Assembly (NCBI GenBank): GCA_963556255.1
Contig: OY744604.1
Location: 70,539,390-70,603,389 of the forward strand
Length of the DNA stretch: 64,000 nt
From: Allolobophora icterica
Lineage: Eukaryota; Annelida; Clitellata; Crassiclitellata; Lumbricidae
Direction of reading: 5' to 3'
Positions 23,953 through 34,889 of the stretch are shown here, piece after piece; position 1 is the stretch's first letter; each line of letters begins with the position of its first letter. A model generated the notes under the pieces. It saw nothing but the letters and a program-made list of their open reading frames with translations, did no database searches and was not told the origin of the DNA. The translations under genes were made by a program, and so were the position numbers.

Positions 23953-24210
23953 ACTATAGATTGTTTATACATACAAGTGAGGCGGCTTAGGGCTATTAGA
24001 CAATCAGTTTCCTTTACTGTCTTCATATCCATTGTTCATGCCTTCATCTGCTCTCGCATAGACTATTGCAACTATCTGCTTGTAGGCCTTCCTAAACTGC
24101 ATCTATCTTCCCTTCAATCGGTCATTGATGCAGCTGCTCGGATGATTGCCCGTCTCCGTCGCTTCTCTCACATTTCTTCCTATATAATTATGTCGGTCCA
24201 CCTTCACTGA
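23953..24210 (+). mobile_element. CR1-like LINE C-terminal fragment
   Basis: Plus-strand frame with LRAIRQSVSF, VHAFICSRIDYCNYLLVGLP and LQSVIDAAARMIARLRRFSHIS, the characteristic stretch after the RT domain of CR1-type LINEs. Truncated at both ends. Confidence 0.85.
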
Positions 24211-24584
24211 TACCAAAACTGAAAGTCCATCAATCCATTCTCGCCCAGGACCAGTGAAATCATCCATTATATTGAAAACCTCTTCTAGCAGAATTTCAGC
24301 TAGCTTGTGCAAGTACTAAATATTATTGTATCTTAAGAAATTTCTACGCCATGGATCGCCAAATGGCAGGTTTGAGAAAAATAAATAATTGAAATGAAAT
24401 TTTTCCATAGTAGATGGGAACACCCTAAATTATATATAATTTATTCCAGAGACATTGAACTATTAGCTCCAGTCCATACCTCGAGAATATCCTTTTAGCG
24501 ATTAACTGTCTTTGACGATTAAACATTTTCTTTCATATATGTTTCTGTTAAGTTGTTTTGCCTTATGTACAATTGTTCAATTTT

Positions 24585-25500
24585 ACCCAGGCTAGTCATA
24601 AAACATATGCGCCAAATAATACGATTTCAGCTGTTGAATAATCACCTCATATTCACGGATATTGAAAGTTACGTTGTACATAGAAGTCATTCATAGCTAG
24701 TCATATATAACAGCTCTAATACAGACACCCATAGGCTTACGACTCTACGAAAGCATAGAAAATATAAATGTGACTAATTATTACATAATTATTTCTAGCG
24801 GATTTTGGAGCTCAAATATTGCCGGGGACCAACAAACTGCCAGGCAGGCTTCAAATATTGCCTATTTCTAGGTTTCTGGGTCCATGTGACTGACACCTCT
24901 GATTTTGAGAAGGCAAAACACTCCACTACGAAACTAATTTACATCATGTACAATTTATTATGAAAATGAGTATTTAATTTTTCAGATAATTTCACAATAA
25001 AGTGACTGAACTCAATTGAGACTGATAAATAGATACATAGGCGTAGACTCTGATGGCGGAGGCAGCCGCGGCATGTGCCCCCAATAATTGAGCAGGACTG
25101 TACATTCAATGCAACAAGTCTTGAATAAATAACCAAATGCCCTCCCCCAATATTTTGGACAAATTTACGCTAGTGAATAGATATCTTCTTGGTTCAGGAA
25201 ATCGATTTATTTCATTCACTATTTTGTTCATTAATTAATTTATTTGTGCATTCTTTTGTTCATTCATTCAATTAATCAATTATGACATCATCAGACACAT
25301 TACGAAAACTTAATCTGGGATTAAAAGAGCATACCAAGGGAGGTCAGAGGTTGTGCTAAAAACACTAGACCAAAATGTTGCATTTTTATGTTTCCAATTA
25401 CAGCTTAAGCGTTAGATTCGCTATTGAAATGACTGTTATTCTTCGTATTGCAAATGACTATATCAAATTTATTTTTGTAAATTTTGTGTTATTATTCATT
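24585..25500. repeat. Duplicated intergenic block of unit C (paired with 5740-6540)
   Basis: Collinear with the block left of gene B and interrupted by the MITE 25036-25175. No genes. Confidence 0.75.
25036..25175. mobile_element. hAT-like MITE, 140 bp
   Basis: Perfect 8-bp duplication AATAGATA (25028-25035, 25176-25183); ends CATAGGCGTAGAC and TTTACGCTAGTG. The unoccupied site is intact in the sister block at 6231-6250. It is a deleted relative of 800-1465. Confidence 0.9.
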
Positions 25501-25731
25501 TATTATCCATATGAATAACCAAGTAAACTCAATACATGTTTTGCCGGCTATGGCACTACTGAATCAGTAAAGTAGTCGTAAACTCCAAGTTTCTACGGCG
25601 TTACTCTAAAAAAAACGCAGAGGACCGGCTTATTCACGAGGCCGCACGTCGTATCAGAGAATTTTTCCACAGATCGATGTCCAGAGGAGGTTGCATGAGT
25701 ACCAATTTTTTCCGCCATAATCTAATCATTG

Positions 25732-26097
25732 CAGTGGCGTCGCTTGGGTTGGTGTCACCCAGTGCGGTAAGTCATGGTGTCACCCACATGGACCTTCCCC
25801 TCAGTCTCTTGCCAGACTATACTGTATAATGCGGCACTGACCGGAGCGCATTAGAAGGTTCAAAAAGTAAATTAGCATAGATTTTCAGCTTTAGATATAT
25901 TAATACTGATACAGTACATGTAAGCTGGGCTTATGAAAAAAAAGTTTTTCCTTGTAACGTGTTTTTGTTAAATTAAAAATTATGAATTTCTGTTGAAACT
26001 TTCCAAAAAATATTTTTAGGCTATCATTTTGTCAAATTGGTGCTACCCCTGTGAAGGTGTCACGGGTGCGGCCCGCACCCCACTAGTGACGCTACTG
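25732..26097. mobile_element. hAT-like MITE, 366 bp (GTGTCACC family, copy 1)
   Basis: Ends CAGTGGCGTCGCTTGGG and (inverted) CAGTAGCGTCACTAGTG. The flanks are a decayed duplication of ACTCATTG (left AATCATTG; right ACTCTG with a 2-bp loss). The B unit shows the unoccupied site CTACTCATTGCTCGATCC near 9609. Same family as 47756-48114. Confidence 0.85.
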
Positions 26098-27344
26098 ACT
26101 CTGCTCGATTCGAATTTACTTTTCCAACTGAATACATTACTATCCTTTAGTACTCGAAGCACTTGTTCTTCAGTAGGCTAAACTGTGTTGAAGCCATGTT
26201 CTCTAGGACAAAATTTTCAGAATTTATCAACTCTTTCAATTTAGAATTTCAAAACATATATGACTCATACAGAGCCGAAAATGTTCGACCTCGAGTTTTT
26301 GTATATCGACTGTGAATAAAAAGCAGTGCATTCGGTACAACATTAATCACAGTGGAGGGGCACGCGTCCAGGTTATTCACGACGAAGGCCACTCCTGAAT
26401 ACGACAACGGCAGCCGAGAGAAAAGCATTAGTCTAGTACATCAGTGTTCTCGGTGAAAATATTCGACTCGCGTTATTCTATCTGAAATCAATGGATCCAT
26501 TAGCGACAGAAACCCTTTTGATGTAAATCTCAACCGATCCTTCATGAGACACGTTTCAGTTTGCTTTAGTATATATGACTTCGATCCATGTGAGATGTCT
26601 CTACACCTTGGCGTATTTGTTTAAAGACACAATGCAAAAGGTGGTATACATGTATAATGTCCGACTGTAAAACAGACGTATTGAATACGAATACCTACCT
26701 GGTTGACGCTGTGGGTTATTGATTTTGAATCGAATGTTCAAATTCTGGTTGGTCAAGCGAACAGTTCCAAGTTTATGTGCGAATGTAAAGTGGAAAAGGT
26801 TGTCCAGACGAAGGAAGAATCGATACTATGGCATTCGTGTTTTCTGCAACAGAACCTTCAACAGTGCCTGGCATGACCGCTCTTGACAGAGAAGCTAGAA
26901 AAATCATGACTGCTGTATTGATTCTCACCTTAACTTACGCACAATATGTCTTTAATGCAGTAGCAAAGTGTAAAAGTCACAAGGGATGGGAGATTCAACA
27001 CAATAATTTCCAGGTGGACACGATAAGCATCTTATAATTTCGATCAGAATTCTGCCTTTAAATATAACTCAAATGTCATTTTAACTGCTTTGTTCTATTT
27101 AAGATGTTTTCCAAAATATGAACCTTGCCTCAGATGCCCGCTGCTTCAAGGTAAAGTTTTTGAAACACAGCTGAACCACCTATGCGTTTTCAATGTAAAC
27201 GGTACGTTCAAATCATTGACTTCTGTTGTTAGATGTATATTTTTTAGTCAACTCATAAGTAATTCGTTTGCAAGCATGTTTTCCAGATATCAGCCTTAAT
27301 CAATGGAAGTTTATTTTACCAGTCTCCTCAAGAATCACTTAAGT

Positions 27345-28125
27345 CAGGGGTTCCCAGCCTTTTCTATGCCTCGCACCCCTTGGAAATATTTAATTATCGC
27401 TCGCACCACCTACAACAGTCATATCACATTTGAAGACGACTAAGTCACATTTCTATTTTTTGATCCACAGACTGAACCACATGCACTTATACAGTACTGT
27501 GGGTGAACAAACTGAACTAAAAATGAGCTTTTAGCTCAGTGCATAAAATCCACATATAAATTCATAAAGCTACAAAGAATGCACTGGGTTTTTTGCAAGT
27601 CATCATTTCCTTTTGTGCAAGTGAAACCAAAGCGCACATACTCATCATTCCATTTCCTTCTTTTTGACATGATCACAAATGAAGGGCTAATCTGCGAACC
27701 AGAAGAGAAAATATGAGCTAATTTACCTGTTCATAAAGCCCGTTTTGACAAATTTTTCCTGCTCATTGCTTCTTTCAAAATATAATGTCAATATGACATT
27801 GCACTCAAAGTAAAAATAATGACCTACAAATGCGGGCACACTGCAAGACACCAGTTGCATTACGATACAAATACTGCTCAGTAAGTATACACACATGCAC
27901 ACACAATTATTACATTTATTAATATCAAGTTCTGTTATAATAAAATAAATGTGACCTCACCTTCAATGCAAACAATTTTTGTAACGAGTTAATTTCGTGA
28001 AATTTGTATAAACATGACGGATTTTCTATCAGCCGATAAAAAAGTTTAACTACTCTTTCTCGCACCCCCTGAAATGCCATCTCGCACCCCCTCGGGGTGC
28101 GGGCACCCCTGGTTGGGAACCTCTG
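27345..28125. mobile_element. hAT-like element, 781 bp
   Basis: Ends CAGGGGTTCCCAGCC and (inverted) CAGAGGTTCCCAACC, the widespread hAT terminus style. Target duplication ACTTAAGT / ACTTGAGT (7 of 8). The unoccupied site is seen in units B (12630) and D (44283). Contains several CTCGCACCCC motifs near both ends; no transposase. Confidence 0.9.
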
Positions 28126-28369
28126 ACTTGAGTCGATATTCACCAAGTGTAATGTCGATCTGATTTGAAAGGAATAAAACATCTTGTATACACTTATGTG
28201 GCCTGATATGTGGCCGCATGATTAAAGAACCAGAGACCCAGCAAAGCTTAAAGGAATAAGTTCATTCTAGTGTATTGGACTTGTTTGTTTCCCAATCTGC
28301 TTCAACAAGGTACAGACATAAACAAGTGTTTAAATTCTAACGAGGAATACACCTAGTAGCTCACGGTCT

Positions 28370-28960
28370 ACAAGGACCTTGCCTTTATGATGTGGTTAGA
28401 GCAACAATCCTCTCTAGAATACTTTATGCTTCCCCTGCCTGGTGGGATTTTACTACTCAAAGTGATCGGGATAAACTATCTTCAATCATAAGAAAACCAA
28501 GGAGAGGACATTACTTACCTGAAGACAACCCTTCCTATGCTCAACTCTGTCAACTAGCTGATACCCGTCTCTTCTTAGCCATAAGAAGCTTTAATGGCCA
28601 TGCCCTTCATGATTTATTGCCTCAAATTAAATTAACAGGATATCTGTTGCGCCCCAGAGGCCACAATCTTACTTTACCCCATTCTGATAATCTGGTTAGA
28701 AAAAGCTTTATCATTAGGATGCTTTTTGATGTTGTTTAATTAGCCAAACTGCCAGCCATTTTAGATAATAGATATAGTCTTAAATTTCTCTACTATTATG
28801 ATGCTTTTGATGTAGTGATGTTAGCCTAGTAATTTTTAATTTTTTTTAAATTTACACTCCTTTTTTCATATATTATTATCTTCTTATTACTTCTATGTTT
28901 TATATTTTTTCTATACTTGTTCACCAATGTGCGGTTCGCTTTTGGTTTTTCAATAAAGAA

Positions 28961-28965
<5 letters not shown>
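28370..28965 (+). mobile_element. LINE ORF2 C-terminus with 3' end
   Basis: Open frame 28392-28739 with TILSRILYASPAWWDFTTQSD, RRGHYLPEDNPSYAQLC, RLFLAIRSF and YLLRPRGHNLTLP, typical of the C-terminus of jockey/CR1-type LINEs, ending at a TAA. The 3' UTR ends in CAATAAAG followed directly by the (TTA)n tail at 28962. 5' truncated. Related to 56470-57004. Confidence 0.85.
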
Positions 28966-29051
<86 letters not shown>

Positions 29052-29070
29052 AATAATAATAATAATAATA
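28962..29070. repeat. (TTA)n microsatellite at a LINE 3' end
   Basis: About 90 bp of TTA repeats followed by a short inverted (TAA)n run, so the junction can form a hairpin. It accounts for the poly-Ile and poly-Asn frames on both strands. Confidence 0.95.
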
Positions 29071-29240
29071 TCACGAACGCTCGCCAGTTTAATGTCAAAC
29101 ATTGTTATTTCAAGAAAACGATGACGGTAGCAACTAGCAAGTATATTTGCGACGAAGTAAGACATTTTTTCTAAATATAGTGATAAGTTAACTGCTTTCG
29201 CGGTAGACAACATACATTTTTTGTCAACATGCTTTTGAAC

Positions 29241-31138
29241 TCAAGTATGATTTCTCATTTGCACTGCAGTTGAGTCTCCGATCGTGTTAATGACTGTGGC
29301 AACAGTTTCATCGCTCGCATGACGTCGTCCGTGGCAGAGCTTCTGACGTAGATACTTTTTCACTGGATCCAAGTTAGCGGCGTAGATGAACGGATTGAGA
29401 CAGACATTCAGGAAGGCCAGGAACACCGTAACGTTGCGGCCATCTGTACCCAGAATCTTTATTATATGCAGATTATACAGAAAGTAGACCAGACGGGTTG
29501 GAAACCAACAGAGAACAAAACAAACCGAGATGATGAGGAATGTTTTGATGACGTTCATTTGTGTTTTCATGGCGTTCTGTTGAGCAGCGCTTTTCATCAT
29601 GTTGTTGAAATTTACTGCATATAGAAACATAAAAACTTAATAAATGCTCGCATCATGGCAACCTTTTTACTAGCAAATCGTGATCTCTTCTGCAAGGCAT
29701 GTGATCAAAGCGTAAGAGAATGTGAAAGTAATATTTTACTAAGCGAACAAGTGAAGACAGTGTGGAGAAGCCGATTCGACTGATTAATAGAAGGAGTAGC
29801 AAACAGAGAACATGGTTTTCAGATAAAGATTTCAGTAAGGTATCTATAGGCACATAAACCAACAAAATATATAAATAAAATTGATATAGAGATTTATGAA
29901 GACCGATAGAAACAGCGATAATAAAAACGATTAAGAAAATGACGTCAGTGATCATGCTGATAATGAAAATGACGTCAGCGATCACGATAACGATGCTACT
30001 CGTGATGAAAATTGAGAAAATGATGTTCGTCATGCTGCTGATAATGTGGAGCCCTCGGAAATTTGTTAATATCAGAAAACACACATTTGTATGGGCTAAT
30101 TAATCATTGATCATATTTAACTGTGTTAATTTCATGTCTGCTCTTCAAAGTGCGATTAGCAATTGGTCAATGAAGACTATACTTGCTTGCTTACTTACTT
30201 ACTATGAGAATTGGAATATAATAATCCAATGTCTTTCATAAATTCATCAAACACATCGGTCCATTTCAAAGTTAGTCCTGTACATTTTATCATTATTTGC
30301 AAACGGCGGTTTATTGGGTGAGTTTAAATTCTAGGTCAACACCCCCAAAGGATTTAAGGAGCTCCTATGTAAGCCAGGTTCTCACGCCTAATTCAGATTT
30401 TAAGTACTTAATTGGTCAGTTATAAACTCTGCTGTAACCGAACTCTACAGCAGTTAAATTTACCTCCTGGAAAACTAAATGTCCTCTTTGTTCTTCCTTT
30501 ATTTTTGATAGTCTTATGTGTAGATTCAAACATTTACCTGGAGTAACACGCTTTTGTGTGACTTGCAGTATGCGTGAATAGCAGAACACGAAGACTACTA
30601 GCGGCACTATGAAGGCCACCAAAAACGTACATACAGCGTAGATCATGGTGTTGAACGCAGGTGGCCACTTAGAATAAAGTAGGCATTGACCATCTGAGAT
30701 ATCACTGATCAAAAGCGCAATTACTGCGGCAAATACTGTTTCAAAATTTATCCACGTAAGCGCTATCGCCACAAAGTACATCCACTGACGAAAGTGTTTC
30801 TTGTGGAACACTGCATGAACAATTTTCACGTATCTCTCCAGAGTCAAAACGACAAGATTTGCTGTTGAACAACCCAGGAAATACCACAACATCGCCTCAC
30901 CGGTTAGAGTTTTACAGAGAAACCTTCCAATAGTTATGCTGTAATCGATGTCCAGTATTTTAACGACGTAACTGATTACGAGTAATAAACAACATAGAAA
31001 ATCCAGGGTCATCTGATTGAAAACGATGGCCATCTCATACCTTCGAGCCTTCGACTGTGTAAGAATTAGAAGCATTAGAAGGTTTGCGACTCCTCCAATG
31101 ATTCCGATCGCGATAACTGACGCCTCGAAAGCAAACAT
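29241..31138 (-). CDS. Class A GPCR, gene C (two exons, 324 aa)
   Basis: Exon 1 is 30538-31138 and exon 2 is 29241-29614, with consensus splice sites (CCAG|GTAAAT; ATATGCAG|TAAATT), phase 1 at codon 201. Key residues: N19, D46, C75, ERY 101-103, W129, C152 (SDGQC), P179, CWFP ending at 239, NPFIY 274-278, C294. Outer TM4 reads NFETVFAAVIALLISDI. The TM6-TM7 loop reads KILGTDGRN, shared with gene E, while D and B have KNLSTDGRN. The 923-bp intron holds two perfect CRE sites. Both exons are open and closely similar to the other four complete copies, so the gene is probably functional. The ligand is unknown. Confidence 0.92.
29940..29947. promoter_or_regulatory. CRE-like palindrome TGACGTCA (intron of gene C, site 1)
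   Basis: Perfect full CRE (CREB/ATF consensus) within a GAT-rich part of the intron. The matching intron position of gene E is also TGACGTCA. F has CGACGTCA, D has TGACATCA, and B lacks the segment. Confidence 0.5.
29970..29977. promoter_or_regulatory. CRE-like palindrome TGACGTCA (intron of gene C, site 2)
   Basis: Second perfect CRE, 30 bp from the first and followed by GCGATCA in both C and E. Paired sites with similar spacing (30 bp in C, 27 bp in E) could act as an intronic enhancer. This is untested. Confidence 0.5.
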
Positions 31139-31760
31139 TTCTGACAGTTTTTGTATTCAAACGATAAAATTTATAGAACGATATCGCGAAAAGGAAATAT
31201 CGGGTGTCGATTTCATAAACACATGCACCGGTAACAAGAAAATCCGCAAGTGTAGCTGTTACAGCGCGTGCATCGAAGTTTGCCAAAAACTGTACTGCGT
31301 TATAAAGAATGCGGCTGTCCATGTGTACCGAAATTCCTTTCAATTCTTCTGTCGATGAGATGCGCATGCGCAGCTACATCAGTCACCCAAATGGCTTCAC
31401 GCGTGATACTTTGGCTTCGTCTTAGGTTTAGTTTTTTAACGTTGGCGTTAAATTATTAAGGCTTAGGTAAGCATCGTTTAGTCTAAACCTAACGTGTTCT
31501 TCCGTAAGTAGTATGCGTCTTATTAAATTCCAGTCTAATTAGTCTCTTGGGCATTGTGCTCGCTCATCATTTGTCAGATGTTGCGTGTGTGACAAAATTG
31601 TATGTCGAATAAACGAATGTTGTAGTTTATTGTTACACCCCTTGTCTGTTTTTAAGACATTGAACTCACCAGTGCAATAGCTTAGACTTTCAGAGTATAT
31701 ACACAAGAAAGTTAACAAATTCATATCCATCTATTCAAGTGTGTTCATAATAGCGGAATG
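31139..31760 (-). promoter_or_regulatory. Conserved 5' flank of gene C with a perfect NRF1 site
   Basis: The palindrome TGCGCATGCGCA at 31361-31372 is a perfect NRF1 consensus (YGCGCAYGCGCR), 223 bp before the ATG. It follows the shared CAATTCTTCTGTCGATG block and precedes ATGGCTTCACGCGTGATAC. Genes D, E and F have the same or one-base-changed site at the same distance. Confidence 0.6.
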
Positions 31761-31769
31761 CTCTCTATA

Positions 31770-32178
31770 TAAGTATTTCTTCTCTCACCTAAGTTTGCGA
31801 CAAGACTATGGCGAAAGCTTTTCAGCATTAGGTTTTCTTTTACAAATCTAGGCTTTTTCTTTAAATCGGCAAAAAGAAATAGCTAGTAATTAATTTGAAG
31901 TTGTCGTATCAGACGGATTTAAATTAGTTATTAAGCTTTCGATGTTCCTTGCAACAACAAAATCTATGTATTACATACAGAACTTGATCCAAGAAAAGAT
32001 CAAGCAGCTCTACAATTCTATCTTGGGTTAGCTCAGGTGATGATCCCTGCTCTATGTAGCCCTTGTGGTCCTTGTTCTCCCACGCTCCCATGCTGTGACT
32101 GGAACACGGCGCGATTTCTTTTCTGGAACAGTCTACTGCTGGAAATCTAAACTTTTCCTGTTCATACACAAGAAACAT
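31770..32178 (-). other. Unrecognised minus-strand frame, 84 codons, shared with unit B
   Basis: The frame at 31924-32178 reads FRFPAVDCSRKEIAPCSSHS, then GYIEQGSSPELTQDRIVELL and FLDQVLYVIHRFCCC. The first part is conserved in unit B (17087-17215). The second part faintly recalls the helix before the active site in Penelope-like reverse transcriptases, but I cannot assign it. Probably a relic. Confidence 0.35.
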
Positions 32179-32630
32179 TTTACCTTAGAGTGAGGGATAC
32201 CTTTTATAGCTATTACTTAGTAATGTTCCGCAGCTGTTGCTAGGTAGAAAGGCGATATATATGTATATATATGTGTGTATATAAATGTTCAAATACATGG
32301 GGATACACATAAGATGTACATGTATGTATGCTCTTCGGCGTGTGGTTGCCGACTGTTTTGTTGATGATTTTTGTCGGATTATAGGGTCAACATGGGGCCA
32401 TTATGCGGTTCGCGTTTTGGAATTTTACTAGACCTAGTTAGGGTCGCGAGCACAACTGGTGAATTTCTTCTTGCACTGGCGCTTTATGAACAAAAGATAA
32501 CAATTACACACAGAATTACTTGAATGAATACTAGTCTATTACTCAATAAGTTGAATTGAAAGAATGTGCGGAATATAGGCCTATTGTAATAAACGACTGA
32601 GAATCACCCAAAATTTATAGGCTAAGCTAT

Positions 32631-33068
32631 CAGTGGCGGCGTGGGGGGGACAAGTCGGTCGTGGTGTCTGGTTGATGACCTTTTTTGAGGAATTCATCTC
32701 CCCTCCCCCCCAAAATTTTTTTCTTGGCTTTTTTAGGAAAGTTTATGACTTTTTGGCGATTTCATCTCAGAACGTCATCTCCAAACATTGTTACACTTTT
32801 CTTTTTTCTTTACAAATTCTTCTCCCACAAAACTTCTATTACTTTTCCCCCTACTTTCTTGTAATTTTCGGGAGACACTTCTCCTCAAAAATAACATTTT
32901 ACCTCGTCTGGTCAAAAAAGGCTGTGAAAACCCTAACACCCAATAACATTTCCTGGCCTTTTTTAGTCTTTCTTCAAAATTGGGGGGAGATGTATGGCGT
33001 GTTCCCCACTCCAAAAGGTGGGGGCGGGGGTCATGTCCCCCGCGACCCCTCCTAGATCGCCGCCCATG
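32631..33068. mobile_element. MITE (CAGTGGCGGCG family), left copy, 438 bp
   Basis: Ends CAGTGGCGGCG and (inverted) CATGGGCGGCG. The left flank TAAGCTAT (32623-32630) has no partner at 33069, but it matches TAAACTAT after the second right end at 38748. The element therefore appears to have been split and its right 190 bp duplicated by a later large insertion (see 32631-38748). Confidence 0.8.
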
Positions 33069-33150
33069 ACCTTGGAGGAGTTCTTAATCACTGACCTTTC
33101 GAATGACAGTCCAGCACGCTAACCACACTATAGGCTATCGAGCACCATAA
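33069..33150 (-). mobile_element. tRNA-like SINE head (weak)
   Basis: On the minus strand there is TAGTGTGGTTAGCGTGC (A-box-like) and CATTCGAAAGG (B-box-like, 8 of 11). No body or tail was delimited. Confidence 0.35.
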
Positions 33151-33269
33151 ATAAGTGAAAAGCTATCATAGATCAGTCTCCGCCGTATTAGTAATTGCAT
33201 ATCCTCTCCACATCTCTCTCGCGCCGTCTGCCTCTGTCTGTCTGTCTGTCACTTTCCAGTCTACCCACT

Positions 33270-33445
33270 ACACATACATATATACAGAGATGCATACATG
33301 CATGCACACATACATACATACGTACATGCATGCATGCATACATACAAACATACATACATACATACATACATACATACATACATACATACATACATACATA
33401 CATACATACATACATACATACATACATTCTTACATACACACATAT
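33270..33445. repeat. (TACA)n microsatellite
   Basis: About 175 bp, pure TACA from 33342 to 33425, preceded by degenerate TGCA/TACA units. It explains the Tyr/Ile/His/Thr and Met/Tyr/Val/Cys translations. Confidence 0.97.
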
Positions 33446-33734
33446 ATAAAATTCATATATGAAACAAAGTGATTAAATTCTTGTTCCAGGTACTAAATCA
33501 TTAAAAACACAGTCACGTGCTCTGGCACAATCAATGTTCACCTGTCTTACCTTTAAGCAGAAAGCCATATGATCTTCTTCATTCACTCATAGCTAATTAA
33601 AGCACTGTCGTTTTGTAATATAACGTTAAAAGCAAGTCTTTTCCCCAGTTGCTCCGCGACGATAGAATGACCGCTGCATTTCAGGCGTCGATGATTGCAA
33701 AGAGAATCTGAGAAGCTCATGTCTCAGGTTATTA

Positions 33735-34290
33735 GGCGGCTTGTTCCAGCAGCTTCTTCAATCAGTAATATGAAACTCATGATGAACCAGTTGACACTGA
33801 ATTTCGTCTGTTTTATGGTGCTAGTGTTCATTTGTGCCATGAAATTAAATGCAAGCGACTACACGGGTGCTGATTGGGTCGTTTCTGTATAAGGTGATTT
33901 GAAGTGAAGCACCGCTGTAGGGATTTCTGAATTGTTCTATAGCTGATCTCATCGCCTTGATTGTCGAGAGATAATTTGAGATTGTACATTCAGTTGTACA
34001 TTCATCGGAAACGTATTCGTGCTTTGATGTATTCCCTAGTCATTGCTTTTGATCCGGTGTGACTTTGTTGCTAGCATAAGCATGGCTTTAGCATATTTCA
34101 CATCATCTGTCTTGAATGGGAAGTGCAGAGAATTCAGCCACTGGCAGAGTCATGAGCTTTGCACCGGTTATGCCATCTGGTGTTTGTTGGTCACTCTCGT
34201 AGTTCAGCTCCAGGTCTTCGTGTGTTGTCAATGTCGTCTAATGTATGTCGTCAAGGCAATGAAAAGACTTTGCCAGGTCTTCAAATGTCG
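33735..34290 (+). pseudogene. Inverted GPCR relic related to the array (TM2-TM5)
   Basis: Plus-strand remnants, in order: SNMKLMMNQLTLNFVCFMVL (TM2; the array has NQMTLDFL, here Asp is Asn), ADLIALIVER then a stop where the array has Tyr, then FEIVHSVVH (array: ERYVKIVHAVFH), then in another frame IRALMYSLVIAF (array: WMYFVAIAFTW), then NGKCREFSHWQ (ECL2 cysteine; array: DGHCLLYTKWP) and YAIWCLLVTLVVQLQVFVCC with VKAMKR. At least two frameshifts and one stop. The array donor position is still visible as GCCAG|GTCTTC near 34276. No TM6-TM7 exon found. More diverged than A-F, so an old paralogue. Confidence 0.8.
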
Positions 34291-34363
34291 TTCGTCTATT
34301 TGCGCCGCAATACCGCCATCATAAACCATTTACTAACCTCCCAATGCTCTACATTACTGTTAT

Positions 34364-34590
34364 CAGGCCCGGTTCGTCCATATGGGCAAGTGGGCAGCCG
34401 CCCAGGGCCGCCGATTTTCAGGGGCCGCCAATTTTCCAATTTTCGAAAAAATATTTACTATTATTATTTGTAAAAAGAGTTGAATGACTAAAAAAAGGTC
34501 ATCTTTCAGGGGTCATCAACTTTTTTTGTGCTTAGGGCCGCCGATTTGCCGATTTGCCCAGGGCCGCCAAATGTCTTGAGCCGGGCCTGA
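34364..34590. mobile_element. hAT-like MITE, 227 bp (CAGGCCCGG family)
   Basis: Perfect 8-bp duplication ACTGTTAT (34356-34363, 34591-34598). Inverted ends CAGGCCCGGTTC / CAGGCCCGGCTC, with GGGCCGCC motifs inside. A fragment of the same family begins at 50893. Confidence 0.9.
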
Positions 34591-34788
34591 CTGTTATAAT
34601 CAGGAGACTGAACAAATACTTCAGTTGTTTGTAAAAAGAGTTGAATGACTAAAAAAAGGTCATCTTTCAGGGGTCATCAACTTTTTTTGTGCTTAGGGCC
34701 GCCGATTTGCCGATTTGCCCAGGGCCGCCAAATGTCTTGAGCCGGGCCTGACTGTTATAATCAGGAGACTGAACAAATACTTCAGTTG
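34467..34788. repeat. 161-bp tandem duplication
   Basis: 34467-34627 and 34628-34788 are essentially identical. The unit includes the right half of the MITE, its 8-bp duplication and 29 bp of flank, so the duplication happened after the insertion. Confidence 0.95.
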
Positions 34789-34817
34789 GAGTTTGAGCGT
34801 TGGAGTAAAAATAAATT

Positions 34818-34884
34818 CTATTGTTTTGAAGAGTACGCCTACTTTTAAGAATTCTTAAAAGTAGGCGTACTGTTCAAACAATAG
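34818..34884. repeat. Long palindrome (40-bp perfect core)
   Basis: 34832-34851 is perfectly complementary to 34852-34871 with no spacer (core AGTACGCCTACTTTTAAGAA). With one indel the symmetry extends through CTATTGTTT on both sides. It contains a central GAATTC. Confidence 0.95.
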
Positions 34885-34889
34885 TTCCA

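Larger units (their letters stand above)
25540..29240. repeat. Downstream flank of gene C (segmental duplication block)
   Basis: Collinear with 9415-13346 but with its own insertions (25732-26097, 27345-28125, and a LINE at 28370-28960 with a (TTA)n tail). No gene of its own. Confidence 0.85.

Noticed and set aside
29653..30084. 143-codon hydrophobic minus-strand frame between the exons of gene C
   Set aside because: It lies in the intron; sister introns are similar in DNA but do not keep the frame. Hydrophobicity comes from GAT/ATC-rich sequence.
33155..33472. Tyr/Ile/His/Thr-rich and Met/Tyr/Val/Cys-rich frames
   Set aside because: They are readings of a TACA microsatellite in several frames.
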